64,000 nt of DNA from Alloyangia mangrovi (lineage in GTDB: Bacteria; Pseudomonadota; Alphaproteobacteria; Rhodobacterales; Rhodobacteraceae), in assembly GCF_002300555.2 (NCBI RefSeq), contig NZ_NTHN02000004.1:1-64000 (forward strand), in the 5' to 3' direction. Shown here in pieces: positions 29,295 to 36,888 of the stretch (position 1 is the first letter of the stretch; every line of letters starts with the position of its first letter). A program made the position numbers and the translations under genes. The notes beneath the pieces were generated by a model. That model was not told the DNA's origin. It was given only the letters and a program-made list of their open reading frames with translations, and did not search any database.

Positions 29295-30202
29295 GCGTTC
29301 CAGACCACCTCGCCGAGCCGCGACAGGTCGTATCCGCCAAGGCTGCCCGCACGGGCGCGGAAGGTCTCGGAGCGGCAGAAGGCCATGAGCGTCTGCAGCG
29401 GCGCGTCGAAATAGGCCTTGCGGTCGATGAGCAGGTCGAAGCGTTCCTCGATCACCGGCACGAACGGCAGCCCGTAGGCGCGCGCCACCGACTCGAGGCC
29501 AAAGGTCACATCCGCCTCGCCGCGCCGCACGCTCTGCACCGCCTCGTCCTCGGTGCGCTCGAGCGGGGTCAGCGTGACGGTGCCCAGGTCGAGCCCCACC
29601 TCTGCGGCGAGATCGCGCAGCAACCCGGCGGTGCCGGAGCTCTCCTGCCGTGGCGCCAGCCGCAGCCCCGCAAGACCCGCCAGCCCGTGCGGAGAAGGCC
29701 CGTCCTCGCGCAGCACCAGCCCGCGCCGCCGCGCCGCGAACCCGACCAGCACCGCGTTCTGCCCCGAGACCGCCTCGCGCGCCGCAGCGATGTTCCAGCC
29801 GCCCTCCGCATCGCGCACATGCAGACCCGAGGCCACGCCCTCGCCTGCGGCAAAGCGCGTCAGCCCGTCGAGCGAGCCGTCGAAATAGGTGGCAAGCCCG
29901 CAACGCGACTGGCGGATCGCCCAGTCAAGCAGCGGATCGTGGGAGCCGAGGAAGACCCCGGGCCGCACCAGAGGCGCCGTGGCAGAGCCGCCGCGCTGCG
30001 CGCCCTCGATCCAGGCGCGGATCTCGGCGGCGGGAAAGAGCAGCTTTCCGGTGGCACGCGAACAGGGCACCTCTCCCGAGGCGGCAAGATCGTAGACCTT
30101 GCGCTCCTTCAGTCGGAGCAAATCGGCCAGCTCGCGGACGGTGAGGTATTCGTGGGGGTGGTCTGGGGACGGGCTCTGCAGGTCAGTCATTGTCTCGGGC
30201 AT
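29291..30202 (-). CDS. HTH (excisionase-type) regulator with periplasmic-binding-fold sensor domain
   Basis: This 303-residue protein has an N-terminal MerR/excisionase-like helix-turn-helix (YLTVRELADLLRLKERKVYDLAASGEVPC, split here at its turn) and a C-terminal PBP-like domain (SHDPLLDWAIRQS, VRRGEADVTFGLESVARAYGLPFVP). This plan, DNA-binding domain plus a substrate-binding fold, is used by oxyanion regulators next to molybdate or tungstate importers. It is the last gene after tupBCA, so tungstate (or molybdate) sensing is the likely role. A hairpin separates it from tupA. Confidence 0.85.
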   Translation of the reverse strand: MPETMTDLQSPSPDHPHEYLTVRELADLLRLKERKVYDLAASGEVPCSRATGKLLFPAAEIRAWIEGAQRGGSATAPLVRPGVFLGSHDPLLDWAIRQSRCGLATYFDGSLDGLTRFAAGEGVASGLHVRDAEGGWNIAAAREAVSGQNAVLVGFAARRRGLVLREDGPSPHGLAGLAGLRLAPRQESSGTAGLLRDLAAEVGLDLGTVTLTPLERTEDEAVQSVRRGEADVTFGLESVARAYGLPFVPVIEERFDLLIDRKAYFDAPLQTLMAFCRSETFRARAGSLGGYDLSRLGEVVWNA

Positions 30203-30205
30203 GTT

Positions 30206-30228
30206 GGGGGCGGCACCGTACCGCCCCC
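30206..30228 (-). terminator. Hairpin between tupA and the HTH regulator gene
   Basis: GGGGGCGG at 30206-30213 pairs with CCGCCCCC at 30221-30228 around a 7-nt loop, 10 nt after the tupA stop. Without a T tract it could be an attenuator that lowers regulator expression, or a site that shields the mRNA. Confidence 0.5.
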
Positions 30229-30237
30229 CGAACCCTA

Positions 30238-31059
30238 TCAGTTCTTCGGCGCGTTGGGGAAGAACAGCTGCTGGCCCTCGATCTTGTACTCCGCGATCAC
30301 CTGCTGGCCTTCGTCAGAAAGCAGCCAGTCGGCGAAGTCCTGCGCCGCGTCGATCTTCACCGAGGGGCATTTCTCGGGGTTCACCGGGATCACGCCATAC
30401 TGGTTGAAGAGATCCTCGTCGCCCTCGACCTCGACCGCATAGTCCTGCTTGTTCTTGAAGCTGATCCAGGTGGCGCGATCGGTCAGCACATAGGCGCCCA
30501 TGCCGATGCCGGCGTTCAGCGTCGCGCCCATGCCCGAGCCGGTCTCGCGGTACCACTCGCCCGAGGCGGCGCTGGGGTCGATGCCCGCGGCCTTCCAGAG
30601 CGCGACCTCTTTCTTGTGGGTGCCGCTGTCGTCGCCGCGCGAGGCAAAGAGCGCCCCCGCCTCGGAGATCTTGGTCAGCGCCGCCTCGACATCGTCCATG
30701 CCCTTCACGCCGGCCGGGTCAGCCTCGGGGCCGACGATGACGAAGTCGTTGTACATCAGGTCCGTGCGCGTGGTGCCGAAGCCCGCCTCGACGAATTTCT
30801 CTTCCGACGGCTTGGCGTGCACCAGCAACAGGTCGCCGTCGCAGTTCTCGGCGTTCTTGATCGCCTGGCCGGTGCCCACGGCGACCACGTTGACGGTGAT
30901 GCCGCTCTCGGCGGTGTAGATCGGCAGCAGGTAATCGTAGAGCCCCGAGTTGGCAGTCGAGGTGGTCGACTGCACGATGATCGACTGCTCCTGCGCGAGG
31001 GCGCCGCCGGCCAGGCCGAGGGTCAGCGCGGTCGAGGCAATCAGTCTTGCGATGGTCAT
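30238..31059 (-). CDS. tupA: Tungstate ABC transporter substrate-binding protein TupA
   Basis: This 273-residue periplasmic protein has a signal peptide (LIASTALTLGLAGGALA). The TupA ligand motifs are present: VQSTTSTANSGLYDYLLP near the N-terminus and FASRGDDSGTHKKE in the middle. The TTTS-like STTSTA and the SRGD segment distinguish tungstate-binding TupA from molybdate-binding ModA. AGAAGGA precedes the ATG at 31059. It is third in the tupB-tupC-tupA order. Confidence 0.94.
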   Translation of the reverse strand: MTIARLIASTALTLGLAGGALAQEQSIIVQSTTSTANSGLYDYLLPIYTAESGITVNVVAVGTGQAIKNAENCDGDLLLVHAKPSEEKFVEAGFGTTRTDLMYNDFVIVGPEADPAGVKGMDDVEAALTKISEAGALFASRGDDSGTHKKEVALWKAAGIDPSAASGEWYRETGSGMGATLNAGIGMGAYVLTDRATWISFKNKQDYAVEVEGDEDLFNQYGVIPVNPEKCPSVKIDAAQDFADWLLSDEGQQVIAEYKIEGQQLFFPNAPKN

Positions 31060-31116
31060 GAGGAACGTCCTTCTGTCCTGGTAATCAATAACTTTGTGAG
31101 AGCGTGGGACGGGCGG

Positions 31117-31884
31117 TCAGAGCACGATCCGGCCCGCGAGATAGTCCCGCGCCGCCGGGCTCCGGGGTTCGGGGAAGAAGACATCGGCGCGGCTGTGCTC
31201 GGCGACCCGGCCGCGGTGCAGGAAGATCACCTCGTCGGCCATGCGCCGGGCCTGCCCGACGTCATGAGTGACGAAGATGATCCGCGTGCCACGGTCACGG
31301 GCGGCGGCGACGATGCGCTCGATCACCAGCACCGAGGCGGGATCGAGACTGGCGGTGGGCTCGTCGAGGAACATAACCTCGGGATCGGTGGCCAGCGCAC
31401 GGGCTAATGCCAGCCGCTGTGCCTCGCCGCCCGAGAGCAGCCGCGCGGGCTGGCGCGCCTTGTGCAGCAGGCCGACCTCGCGCAGCAGCGCATCGCGGCG
31501 CGCGCGATCGCGGCCTCGGGCCTTCAACACGAAGTCGAGGTTGGCGGCGACCGAGCGGCGCAGCAGCACCGGCTTCTGGAACACCAGCGCCTGCCGCGCG
31601 GTGGCCTGCGCGGCGGGGGTGCCGTTCCAGCTCACCTCGCCGCCGCCGGGCACCAGCAACCCGTGCAGCATCTTCAGCAGCAGGCTCTTGCCCGCCCCGT
31701 TTGGCCCCATGATCACCGTGCAGCCGCCGGGCGCTAGGCTCAGCTCCACCCCGTCGAGCAGCGCCGCGCCACCCGACGCAAGCCGCAGGCCGGAGACCCG
31801 CAGGGGCAGGAGCGGGCGTTTCATCACAGCCTCGTCGCGGGGGCGCGCCACGGGCGGCACGGCGGTGATCGGCAGGTCAGACAT
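31117..31884 (-). CDS. tupC: Tungstate ABC transporter ATP-binding protein TupC
   Basis: This 255-residue ABC ATPase has Walker A GPNGAGKS, a Q loop in VFQKPVLL, the signature LSGGEAQRLALARAL, Walker B VMFLDEP and the switch His in FVTHD. The KPVLLRRSV sequence after the Q loop is typical of TupC. I chose ATG 31884; a GTG at 31896 would add four residues. It has no C-terminal TOBE domain. A 57-bp gap precedes tupA. Confidence 0.92.
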   Translation of the reverse strand: MSDLPITAVPPVARPRDEAVMKRPLLPLRVSGLRLASGGAALLDGVELSLAPGGCTVIMGPNGAGKSLLLKMLHGLLVPGGGEVSWNGTPAAQATARQALVFQKPVLLRRSVAANLDFVLKARGRDRARRDALLREVGLLHKARQPARLLSGGEAQRLALARALATDPEVMFLDEPTASLDPASVLVIERIVAAARDRGTRIIFVTHDVGQARRMADEVIFLHRGRVAEHSRADVFFPEPRSPAARDYLAGRIVL

Positions 31885-31890
31885 GCGTTT

Positions 31891-31920
31891 TCTCACACAT
31901 GGGCGCTCTCACACATGGGC
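31891..31920. repeat. 14-bp direct repeat at the tupB/tupC junction
   Basis: TCTCACACATGGGC occurs at 31891-31904 and again at 31907-31920. The second copy covers the tupB stop (TCA 31909-31911). The duplication separates the tupB stop from the tupC start and could have arisen by slippage; it may affect translational coupling. Confidence 0.7.
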
Positions 31921-32616
31921 CTGCCTCGCGGCGGTCATGCGCAAGCTCTGCACCCCGGCGTTCACGCCAAGCGCCAGCACCAGCAGGATGATCCCCAGCG
32001 CCAGCGCCAGCGGCAGGTCGCCCTTGGAGGTCTCGAGCGCGATGGCGGTGGTCATCACCCGTGTCAGGTGGTCAATGTTGCCACCGACGATGATCACCGC
32101 GCCGACCTCGGCCACGGCCCGGCCGAAGCCCGCCAGCCCCACCGTCAGCAGCGCGTAGCGCCCGTCCCAGAGCAGCGCACCGATGCTCTGCCAGCGCGTG
32201 AGGCAGAGCGAGCGGAACTGCTCGGCATATTCGGCGTGAAGGTCTTCGAGCACCTGCCGCGACAGGGCGGCGACGATGGGCACGATGAGGATGGTCTGCG
32301 CGAAGATCATCGCGCCCGGCGTGTAGAGCAGCCCCAGAAAGCCGAGCGGCCCGGAGCGGGAGAGGTAGAGATAGACCAGCAGGCCGACGACCACCGGCGG
32401 CAGCCCCATCAGCGCGTTCATCACGATCAGCACGAGGCCGCGCCCGCGGAACCGGCTCACCGCGATCAGCGCCCCGATGGGCAGGCCGAGGGCGCAGGCG
32501 AGCAGCGTGGCGCTCAGGCTGACCTGCAGCGAGAGGCCGACGATCTCGTATAGATCGGCCTCGCCGGACAGGACCAGCGACAGCGCCAGGTGGAAGGCCT
32601 CCCCGATACTTTGCAA
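31909..32616 (-). CDS. tupB: Tungstate ABC transporter permease TupB
   Basis: This 235-residue inner-membrane permease has about five or six helices and the ABC coupling loop EYAEQFRSLCLTRWQSIGALLW (EAA-like region). The segments GLPPVVVGLLVYL and AEVGAVIIVGGNIDHLTRVMT are conserved in TupB. Translation appears to start at TTG (32616), with GGGAGAG 6 nt upstream; no ATG gives a better fit. The start codon lies inside a GCAAAATTT motif that is repeated upstream. Confidence 0.92.
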   Translation of the reverse strand: MQSIGEAFHLALSLVLSGEADLYEIVGLSLQVSLSATLLACALGLPIGALIAVSRFRGRGLVLIVMNALMGLPPVVVGLLVYLYLSRSGPLGFLGLLYTPGAMIFAQTILIVPIVAALSRQVLEDLHAEYAEQFRSLCLTRWQSIGALLWDGRYALLTVGLAGFGRAVAEVGAVIIVGGNIDHLTRVMTTAIALETSKGDLPLALALGIILLVLALGVNAGVQSLRMTAARQAHV

Positions 32617-32755
32617 AATTTACTCTCCCTGCGGAAATTTTGCCTCATTTGGACTATGCACCCTCTCGCCCATGACGCAAGGGGCGTCAATGGCCTGAAT
32701 GAAATACGGCCCGCTCCGGGGAGCGGGCCGTGGTCTGATCTATACTGCAAAATTT
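32613..32755. promoter_or_regulatory. tup operon control region with three GCAAAATTT motifs
   Basis: GCAAAATTT occurs at 32613-32621, as its complement at 32635-32643, and again at 32747-32755. The first two form a 9-bp dyad with a 13-nt spacer that covers the tupB ribosome-binding site and TTG start. Three AT-rich copies in 143 bp of otherwise GC-rich DNA suggest operators, perhaps for the linked HTH/PBP regulator (inference). Confidence 0.55.
32706..32731 (-). terminator. Terminator of pobA
   Basis: ACGGCCCGCTCC (32706-32717) and GGAGCGGGCCGT (32720-32731) form a perfect 12-bp stem downstream of the pobA stop. On the minus strand it is followed by ATTTC, a short T-rich tail. Confidence 0.75.
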
Positions 32756-32777
32756 CCCGGAGTGCCGGGAGGGGGCC

Positions 32778-33947
32778 TCAAAACGGCAGGCCGACGTAGT
32801 TCTCGGCGAGGTCCTTGCGTGCGGTCTCCGAGTCTGCGAGGTGCCGCAGCGTGGCGCGGCGCATCTCCTCGGCGAAGCTGTCCTCCCCCTCGAAGCGGTG
32901 CAGCATCGTGGTCATCTGCCAGCTGAAGCGCATCGCCTTCCAAATTCGCGCCAGCGCGCGCTCGGAATAGCCATCGATGCCCGCGGTCTGGCCCGCCTTC
33001 AGCGCCGAGATCAACGCCTCGTGCAGGTAGTAGACGTCCGAGACCGCGAGGTTCAGACCCTTGGCCCCGGTCGGCGGCACGATATGTGCGGCATCGCCGA
33101 CAAGGAACAGCCGGCCCCAGCGCAGCGGCTCCGATACGAAGCTGCGCAGCGGCGCGATGGACTTCTCGATCGACGGGCCGGTGACCAGCCGCTCCGCGGC
33201 CTCCGAGGGGATGCGCCGCTTGAACTCTGTCCAGAAGCGCTCGTCCGACCAGTCCTCGACCTTGTCCGTCAGCGGCACCTGCACGTAGTAGCGCACCAGG
33301 TTCTCGTTGCGCATCGAGGCCAGCGCGAAACCGTGCGGCGAGTTGGAGTAGATCAGCTCGTCATGCACCGGCGGCGTGCGCGAGAGGATTCCCAGCCAGC
33401 CGAAGGGGTAGACCCGCTCGAACGCGCGGCGCTTCTCCTCGGGGATGGTCTTGCGGCTGACGCCGTGGAAGCCGTCGCAGCCCGCGACATAGGCGCAGGA
33501 GATGCGCTGCCGCTCGCCGTTCAGCGTGTATTCGACCGCGGCCTCCGAGGCGTCGAGGTCATGAATGGTCACGTCCTCTACCCCGTGGATCACCGTGGTG
33601 CCCATGGCGTCCTGCGCGTCGTAGAGGTCCTGCGTCACCTCGGTCTGGCCGTAGACCATGACCTGCTTGCCGGTGAGCGCCTTGAAGTCGATATGCACCA
33701 TCAGCTCGGCATCCGTGAGGTAGGTGCCGTCATGCGGGTAGCCCTCGGCGTCCATGCGCGCGCCGACGCCTGCCTCGCGCAGCAGCTCGACGGTGCCCCA
33801 TTCGAGAATGCCCGCCCGGATCCGCGACAGCACGTGCTCGCGGCTCGAGCGCTCCAGCACCACGGTTGCGACCCCGGCCTTGTTCAAGAGCTGCGAGAGC
33901 AGCAGGCCCGAGGGGCCTCCGCCGATGATCACGACTTCGGTTTTCAT
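32778..33947 (-). CDS. pobA: 4-Hydroxybenzoate 3-monooxygenase PobA
   Basis: This 389-residue flavoprotein converts 4-hydroxybenzoate plus NADPH and O2 to protocatechuate. It has the FAD dinucleotide motif VVIIGGGPSGLLLSQLL, the mid-region AGCDGFHGVSRK (DG motif), and the second FAD motif LFLVGDAAHIVPPTGAKGLN. Length equals the family norm. GGAGGAG stands before the ATG at 33947, so the longer upstream frame is rejected. It is divergent from its likely regulator, 89 bp away. Confidence 0.95.
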   Translation of the reverse strand: MKTEVVIIGGGPSGLLLSQLLNKAGVATVVLERSSREHVLSRIRAGILEWGTVELLREAGVGARMDAEGYPHDGTYLTDAELMVHIDFKALTGKQVMVYGQTEVTQDLYDAQDAMGTTVIHGVEDVTIHDLDASEAAVEYTLNGERQRISCAYVAGCDGFHGVSRKTIPEEKRRAFERVYPFGWLGILSRTPPVHDELIYSNSPHGFALASMRNENLVRYYVQVPLTDKVEDWSDERFWTEFKRRIPSEAAERLVTGPSIEKSIAPLRSFVSEPLRWGRLFLVGDAAHIVPPTGAKGLNLAVSDVYYLHEALISALKAGQTAGIDGYSERALARIWKAMRFSWQMTTMLHRFEGEDSFAEEMRRATLRHLADSETARKDLAENYVGLPF

Positions 33948-34036
33948 GCAATCTCCTCCGATCTTTGCCCGCAGCCTACGCCCCGGAAAGCCGCGCGCGA
34001 ATAGACGGGGTCCGCATAGGCTGGTACTATTCCGGC

Positions 34037-34882
34037 ATGACCCTACGTCCAGACATCCCCCTCTTCGACCTTTTCGGCGAGACCGGAGGTTTCCCCGACA
34101 CCGTGCATTGCGAGCGTATATGGGACCGGGCAAGACTTCACGACTGGGTGATTTCCCCGCACAGGCACGCCGAGATCACCCAGGTCTTCTTCATGCGGCA
34201 GGGCCATGCCGAGGTGCGGATCGACGGGCAGGATGCAACGCTCGACGACGGGCAGTTCCTGCTGATCCCGGTACAGATCGTGCATGGATTCGAATTCCAG
34301 AAGCTGAGCGAGGGGCTGGTTCTCTCCTTCCCTGCACCGGTGCTCGCGGGCATGCGGCCCGCTTCGCCGGGGCTCGCCGCCCGGCTCTCGCGCCCGGTGG
34401 TCGGCACGGCATCGGACACGCTGGTTACCCTCTCGGACCAGCTCGTCGCCGCTTTTGCCCGTCCCGGCCCCTACCGTGCCAACCTGCTGGTGGCGCTGGC
34501 GCAGGCGCTGCTTGCCGAGATATGCGCGCTGGTCCCGGCCGAGGAGGCCGCCGCCCCCGGCGGCGCCAAGATGATGGCCCTCGACGCGCTCATCGCCGCG
34601 CATCTGGCCGAGGGCTGGCGCGCCGGCGACTACGCCGCGGCCCTGTCGATCACCCCCGGCCATCTGACCCGGCTCTGCCACGCCGCCACCGGGCTCAGCG
34701 CCTCGCGCTATATCGAGGGCAAGGTGATGACCGAGGCAAGCCGGATGCTCGCCTTCACCCAGGTGCCCGTGGCCGAGGTCGGCTACCGGCTGGGCTTTTC
34801 CGACCCCGCCTATTTCTCACGCCGCTTCCGCGCGCTGCGCGGCCAGAGCCCGAGCGACTACCGCGGCCGCTTCGTGGGATAG
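34037..34882 (+). CDS. pobR: AraC-family regulator, probable PobR
   Basis: This 281-residue protein has an N-terminal cupin sensor (HRHAEITQVFFMRQGHAEV) and a C-terminal double helix-turn-helix of the AraC type, ending with VAEVGYRLGFSDPAYFSRRF. It is transcribed away from pobA, the usual pobR arrangement in alphaproteobacteria, so it probably activates pobA in response to 4-hydroxybenzoate. The start at 34037 is preferred because the frame upstream overlaps the shared promoter region. Confidence 0.88.
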   Translation: MTLRPDIPLFDLFGETGGFPDTVHCERIWDRARLHDWVISPHRHAEITQVFFMRQGHAEVRIDGQDATLDDGQFLLIPVQIVHGFEFQKLSEGLVLSFPAPVLAGMRPASPGLAARLSRPVVGTASDTLVTLSDQLVAAFARPGPYRANLLVALAQALLAEICALVPAEEAAAPGGAKMMALDALIAAHLAEGWRAGDYAAALSITPGHLTRLCHAATGLSASRYIEGKVMTEASRMLAFTQVPVAEVGYRLGFSDPAYFSRRFRALRGQSPSDYRGRFVG

Positions 34883-34900
34883 CAAGGGCCCGTCCCGCCC

Positions 34901-34937
34901 GGACCCAAGGCGACGCCGCAGGGCACGCGCCCGTCCC
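34901..34937. repeat. Dispersed intergenic element, copy 2
   Basis: GGACCCAAGGCGACGCCGCA, then GGGC, an ACGCGC stretch and CCGTCCC, matches the core at 11206-11248 with a few substitutions and one short gap. Like copy 1, it lies right after a stop codon (pobR, 34882). The outer GGGCCCGTCCC in front can fold back on part of it. Confidence 0.55.
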
Positions 34938-35002
34938 CACCCGCTTGACCCCGCGGCGCAGAGGCGTATCGCTTGCCCCGTCAGAGACCGCACGGAGGCG
35001 CC

Positions 35003-36004
35003 ATGACCCGCATCATGATCAACGGCTTCGGCCGCATCGGCCGCACCCTGCTGCGCCAGCTGCTCACCGACCCGGCCCATGCCGACCTCGAGCTGGTGGC
35101 GATCAACGACATCGCCTCGCCCGAGATGTGCGCCTATCTGTTCCGCTACGACAGCGTCTTCGGCCCCTATCCCGGCACGGTCACCGAAGAGCCCGGCGCG
35201 CTGGTCATCGATGGGTGCCGCATTCCCTTCCACACCACCCGCGACCTGCGCGAGCTTGACCTGAGCCATGTCGACGTGGTGCTCGAATGCACCGGCGCCG
35301 CCTCGAACCGACCTCATGCCGAGGCCGGGCTGCTGGCCGGAGCGAAGTCGGTGCTGCTCTCTGGCCCTTCCGAGGCTGCCGACGTGACCTGCGTGCTCGG
35401 CGCCAATGAGGATGAGATCGGCGACGCGCGCATCGTCTCCAATGCGTCCTGCACCACCAACGCCATCGCGCCCATGCTGAAGGCGCTCGACGCCCGCTTC
35501 GGCATCGACCGCGCGCATGTCACCACGATCCACTGCTACACCGGCAGCCAGCCAACGGTGGACGCGCCCGGCGCCAGCTACGAGCGCAGCCGCGCCGCGG
35601 CCGTGTCGATGGTCCCAACCAGCACCAGCGCCGCGAAGCAGGTGATCAAGGTGCTGCCCGGCCTCGACCATAGGCTCAGCGTGACCGCCGTGCGCGTGCC
35701 CTGCATCTCGGTCTCGGCGGTGGACGCGGTGCTGCAGCTCGACACGATGCCCGAGGATGCCAATGCCGCGCTTTCCGACCTCTTCACGGGATCCCCGCTC
35801 GTTGGCCTGACCGGGGATCCCTGCGTCTCGACCGACCTGCGCGCCCGCCCCGAGTCGCTGGTCCTGTCGACCCGCGAGACCCGCGTGGTCGAGGGAGGCC
35901 AGCTCAGGCTCTTTGGCTGGTACGACAACGAATGGGGCTTCTCGGCGCGGATGCTCGACATGACGCGGCGCATGGCGGCGCGCCGATCTTCAAACCGCGT
36001 TTGA
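35003..36004 (+). CDS. Glyceraldehyde-3-phosphate dehydrogenase-like protein
   Basis: This 333-residue protein of the type I GAPDH fold has the NAD motif [15 protein letters not shown], the active-site loop [12 protein letters not shown] with the nucleophilic Cys, and the catalytic His in [18 protein letters not shown] is near the end. Residues such as ASCTTNA (not ASCTTNC) and a divergent N-terminal half suggest a paralog, possibly for erythrose-4-phosphate or another aldehyde. ACGGAGGCG precedes the ATG at 35003. It has no clear operon partner. Confidence 0.85.
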   Translation: MTRIMINGFGRIGRTLLRQLLTDPAHADLELVAINDIASPEMCAYLFRYDSVFGPYPGTVTEEPGALVIDGCRIPFHTTRDLRELDLSHVDVVLECTGAASNRPHAEAGLLAGAKSVLLSGPSEAADVTCVLGANEDEIGDARIVSNASCTTNAIAPMLKALDARFGIDRAHVTTIHCYTGSQPTVDAPGASYERSRAAAVSMVPTSTSAAKQVIKVLPGLDHRLSVTAVRVPCISVSAVDAVLQLDTMPEDANAALSDLFTGSPLVGLTGDPCVSTDLRARPESLVLSTRETRVVEGGQLRLFGWYDNEWGFSARMLDMTRRMAARRSSNRV

Positions 36005-36083
36005 AACTGCCTCCGTCGGGTGGGTCTTTACCCGACCCCCGCTTCTGCCACTATGTCCCGCGATACCTCATGGAGACCCGCCG

Positions 36084-36437
36084 ATGACCGGATACCTGAC
36101 GACCCACGTGCTCGACACCGCCCGCGGCTGCCCCGCCGAGGGGCTGAAGATCGAGCTCTTCCGGATCGAGGGCGAGACCCGCAGCCTTCTCAAGACGCTG
36201 GTCACCAATGACGACGGGCGCACCAACGAGCAGATCCTGCCCGCCGCCGAGTTCGCGCCCGGCACCTACGAGCTGGTCTTCCACGCCGGGGCCTATCTCG
36301 ACGCCAGCGGCACGCCGCCCGAGGAGCCGCGCTTCCTCGACGTGGTGCCGATCCGCTTCGGCATGTCCGAGGCGGCGCATTACCACGTGCCGCTGCTGCT
36401 CTCGCCCTTCGGTTACTCGACCTACCGCGGCAGCTGA
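36084..36437 (+). CDS. uraH: 5-Hydroxyisourate hydrolase (transthyretin-like)
   Basis: This 117-residue protein converts 5-hydroxyisourate to OHCU in the urate pathway. [17 protein letters not shown] at the start carries the active-site His, and the protein ends with the family's exact C-terminal tetrapeptide YRGS, preceded by [11 protein letters not shown]. No other purine gene is adjacent. A terminator-like hairpin follows. Confidence 0.95.
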   Translation: MTGYLTTHVLDTARGCPAEGLKIELFRIEGETRSLLKTLVTNDDGRTNEQILPAAEFAPGTYELVFHAGAYLDASGTPPEEPRFLDVVPIRFGMSEAAHYHVPLLLSPFGYSTYRGS

Positions 36438-36461
36438 TCCCCTGATCCCGCACTGACCCGG

Positions 36462-36485
36462 ACGGCGCCACTTCGCGGGCGCCGT
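36462..36485 (+). terminator. Terminator of uraH
   Basis: ACGGCGCC (36462-36469) and GGCGCCGT (36478-36485) form an 8-bp stem with an 8-nt loop, 24 nt after the uraH stop, followed by TTG. Confidence 0.65.
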
Positions 36486-36569
36486 TTGCCGTTGCGAGGG
36501 CAGATTTCACCAATCTGTCATGCACATGTCGCCCCGCTGTCGCAGCCCGCGGCCAGAGATCGCAGCGAC

Positions 36570-36587
36570 GCTGCACAGCTGTGCAGC
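36570..36587. promoter_or_regulatory. Perfect 18-bp palindrome, probable operator
   Basis: GCTGCACAGCTGTGCAGC equals its own reverse complement over all 18 bases. It ends 20 bp before the ATG of the ABC-ATPase remnant, the normal place of a repressor site. The stretch 36438-36607 otherwise holds only the uraH terminator and no gene. Confidence 0.6.
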
Positions 36588-36607
36588 CCGGCAAGACAGG
36601 GCAGACC

Positions 36608-36667
36608 ATGCGCGACATCCGCATCCCGGGGATCGACAAGAGCTACGGCCAGACAAAGGTGCTGCGG
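36608..36667 (+). pseudogene. N-terminal remnant of an ABC transporter ATPase gene
   Basis: The first 20 codons read MRDIRIPGIDKSYGQTKVLR, a classic opening of an ABC ATPase (strand, then the K-S-Y-G aromatic A-loop region, then K-V-L-R). After this the frame turns into Arg/Ala-rich nonsense with no Walker A. An intact two-domain permease follows, so a deletion has probably removed most of the ATPase gene and fused its start to other DNA. The upstream palindrome and start region survive. Confidence 0.55.
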
Positions 36668-36668
36668 C

Positions 36669-36884
36669 ATGATCGGCATGCCCGCGCCGCCCCGACTTGG
36701 CGCTGCGCTGAACCACCTGCAGGCGCGGCTGAACGCCGACGGCATCGGCTCGGGCAGGATCGGCCCGGGCGTGGCGAAATACGCGATCATCTTAGGTGCC
36801 AACGCGCTGCGCGCCGAGGCCTTAGCCGCGCTCGAGACCTGCGAGGCCATACGCGCGCAGGGCGCCACGCCCTTTGGGCGCTGA
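36669..36884 (+). CDS. Small open frame, possible 3' fragment of an unknown gene
   Basis: This frame of about 71 codons begins at the deletion junction (GAALNHLQARLNADGIGSG, then AKYAIILGANALRAEALAAL). It looks protein-like, with amphipathic helices, but I cannot name a family. It uses TTA leucine codons, which are rare in the neighbouring genes. It may be the 3' end of a gene truncated by the same event that removed the ATPase, or a spurious frame. It ends 4 nt before the permease start. Confidence 0.3.
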   Translation: MIGMPAPPRLGAALNHLQARLNADGIGSGRIGPGVAKYAIILGANALRAEALAALETCEAIRAQGATPFGR

Positions 36885-36888
36885 GCGC

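Noticed and set aside
33999-34032. GAATAG/CTATTC dyad in the pobA-pobR spacer as the PobR operator
   Set aside because: Arms of six bases with a 22-nt spacer are expected by chance in this much sequence, and AraC-type regulators normally use direct repeats.
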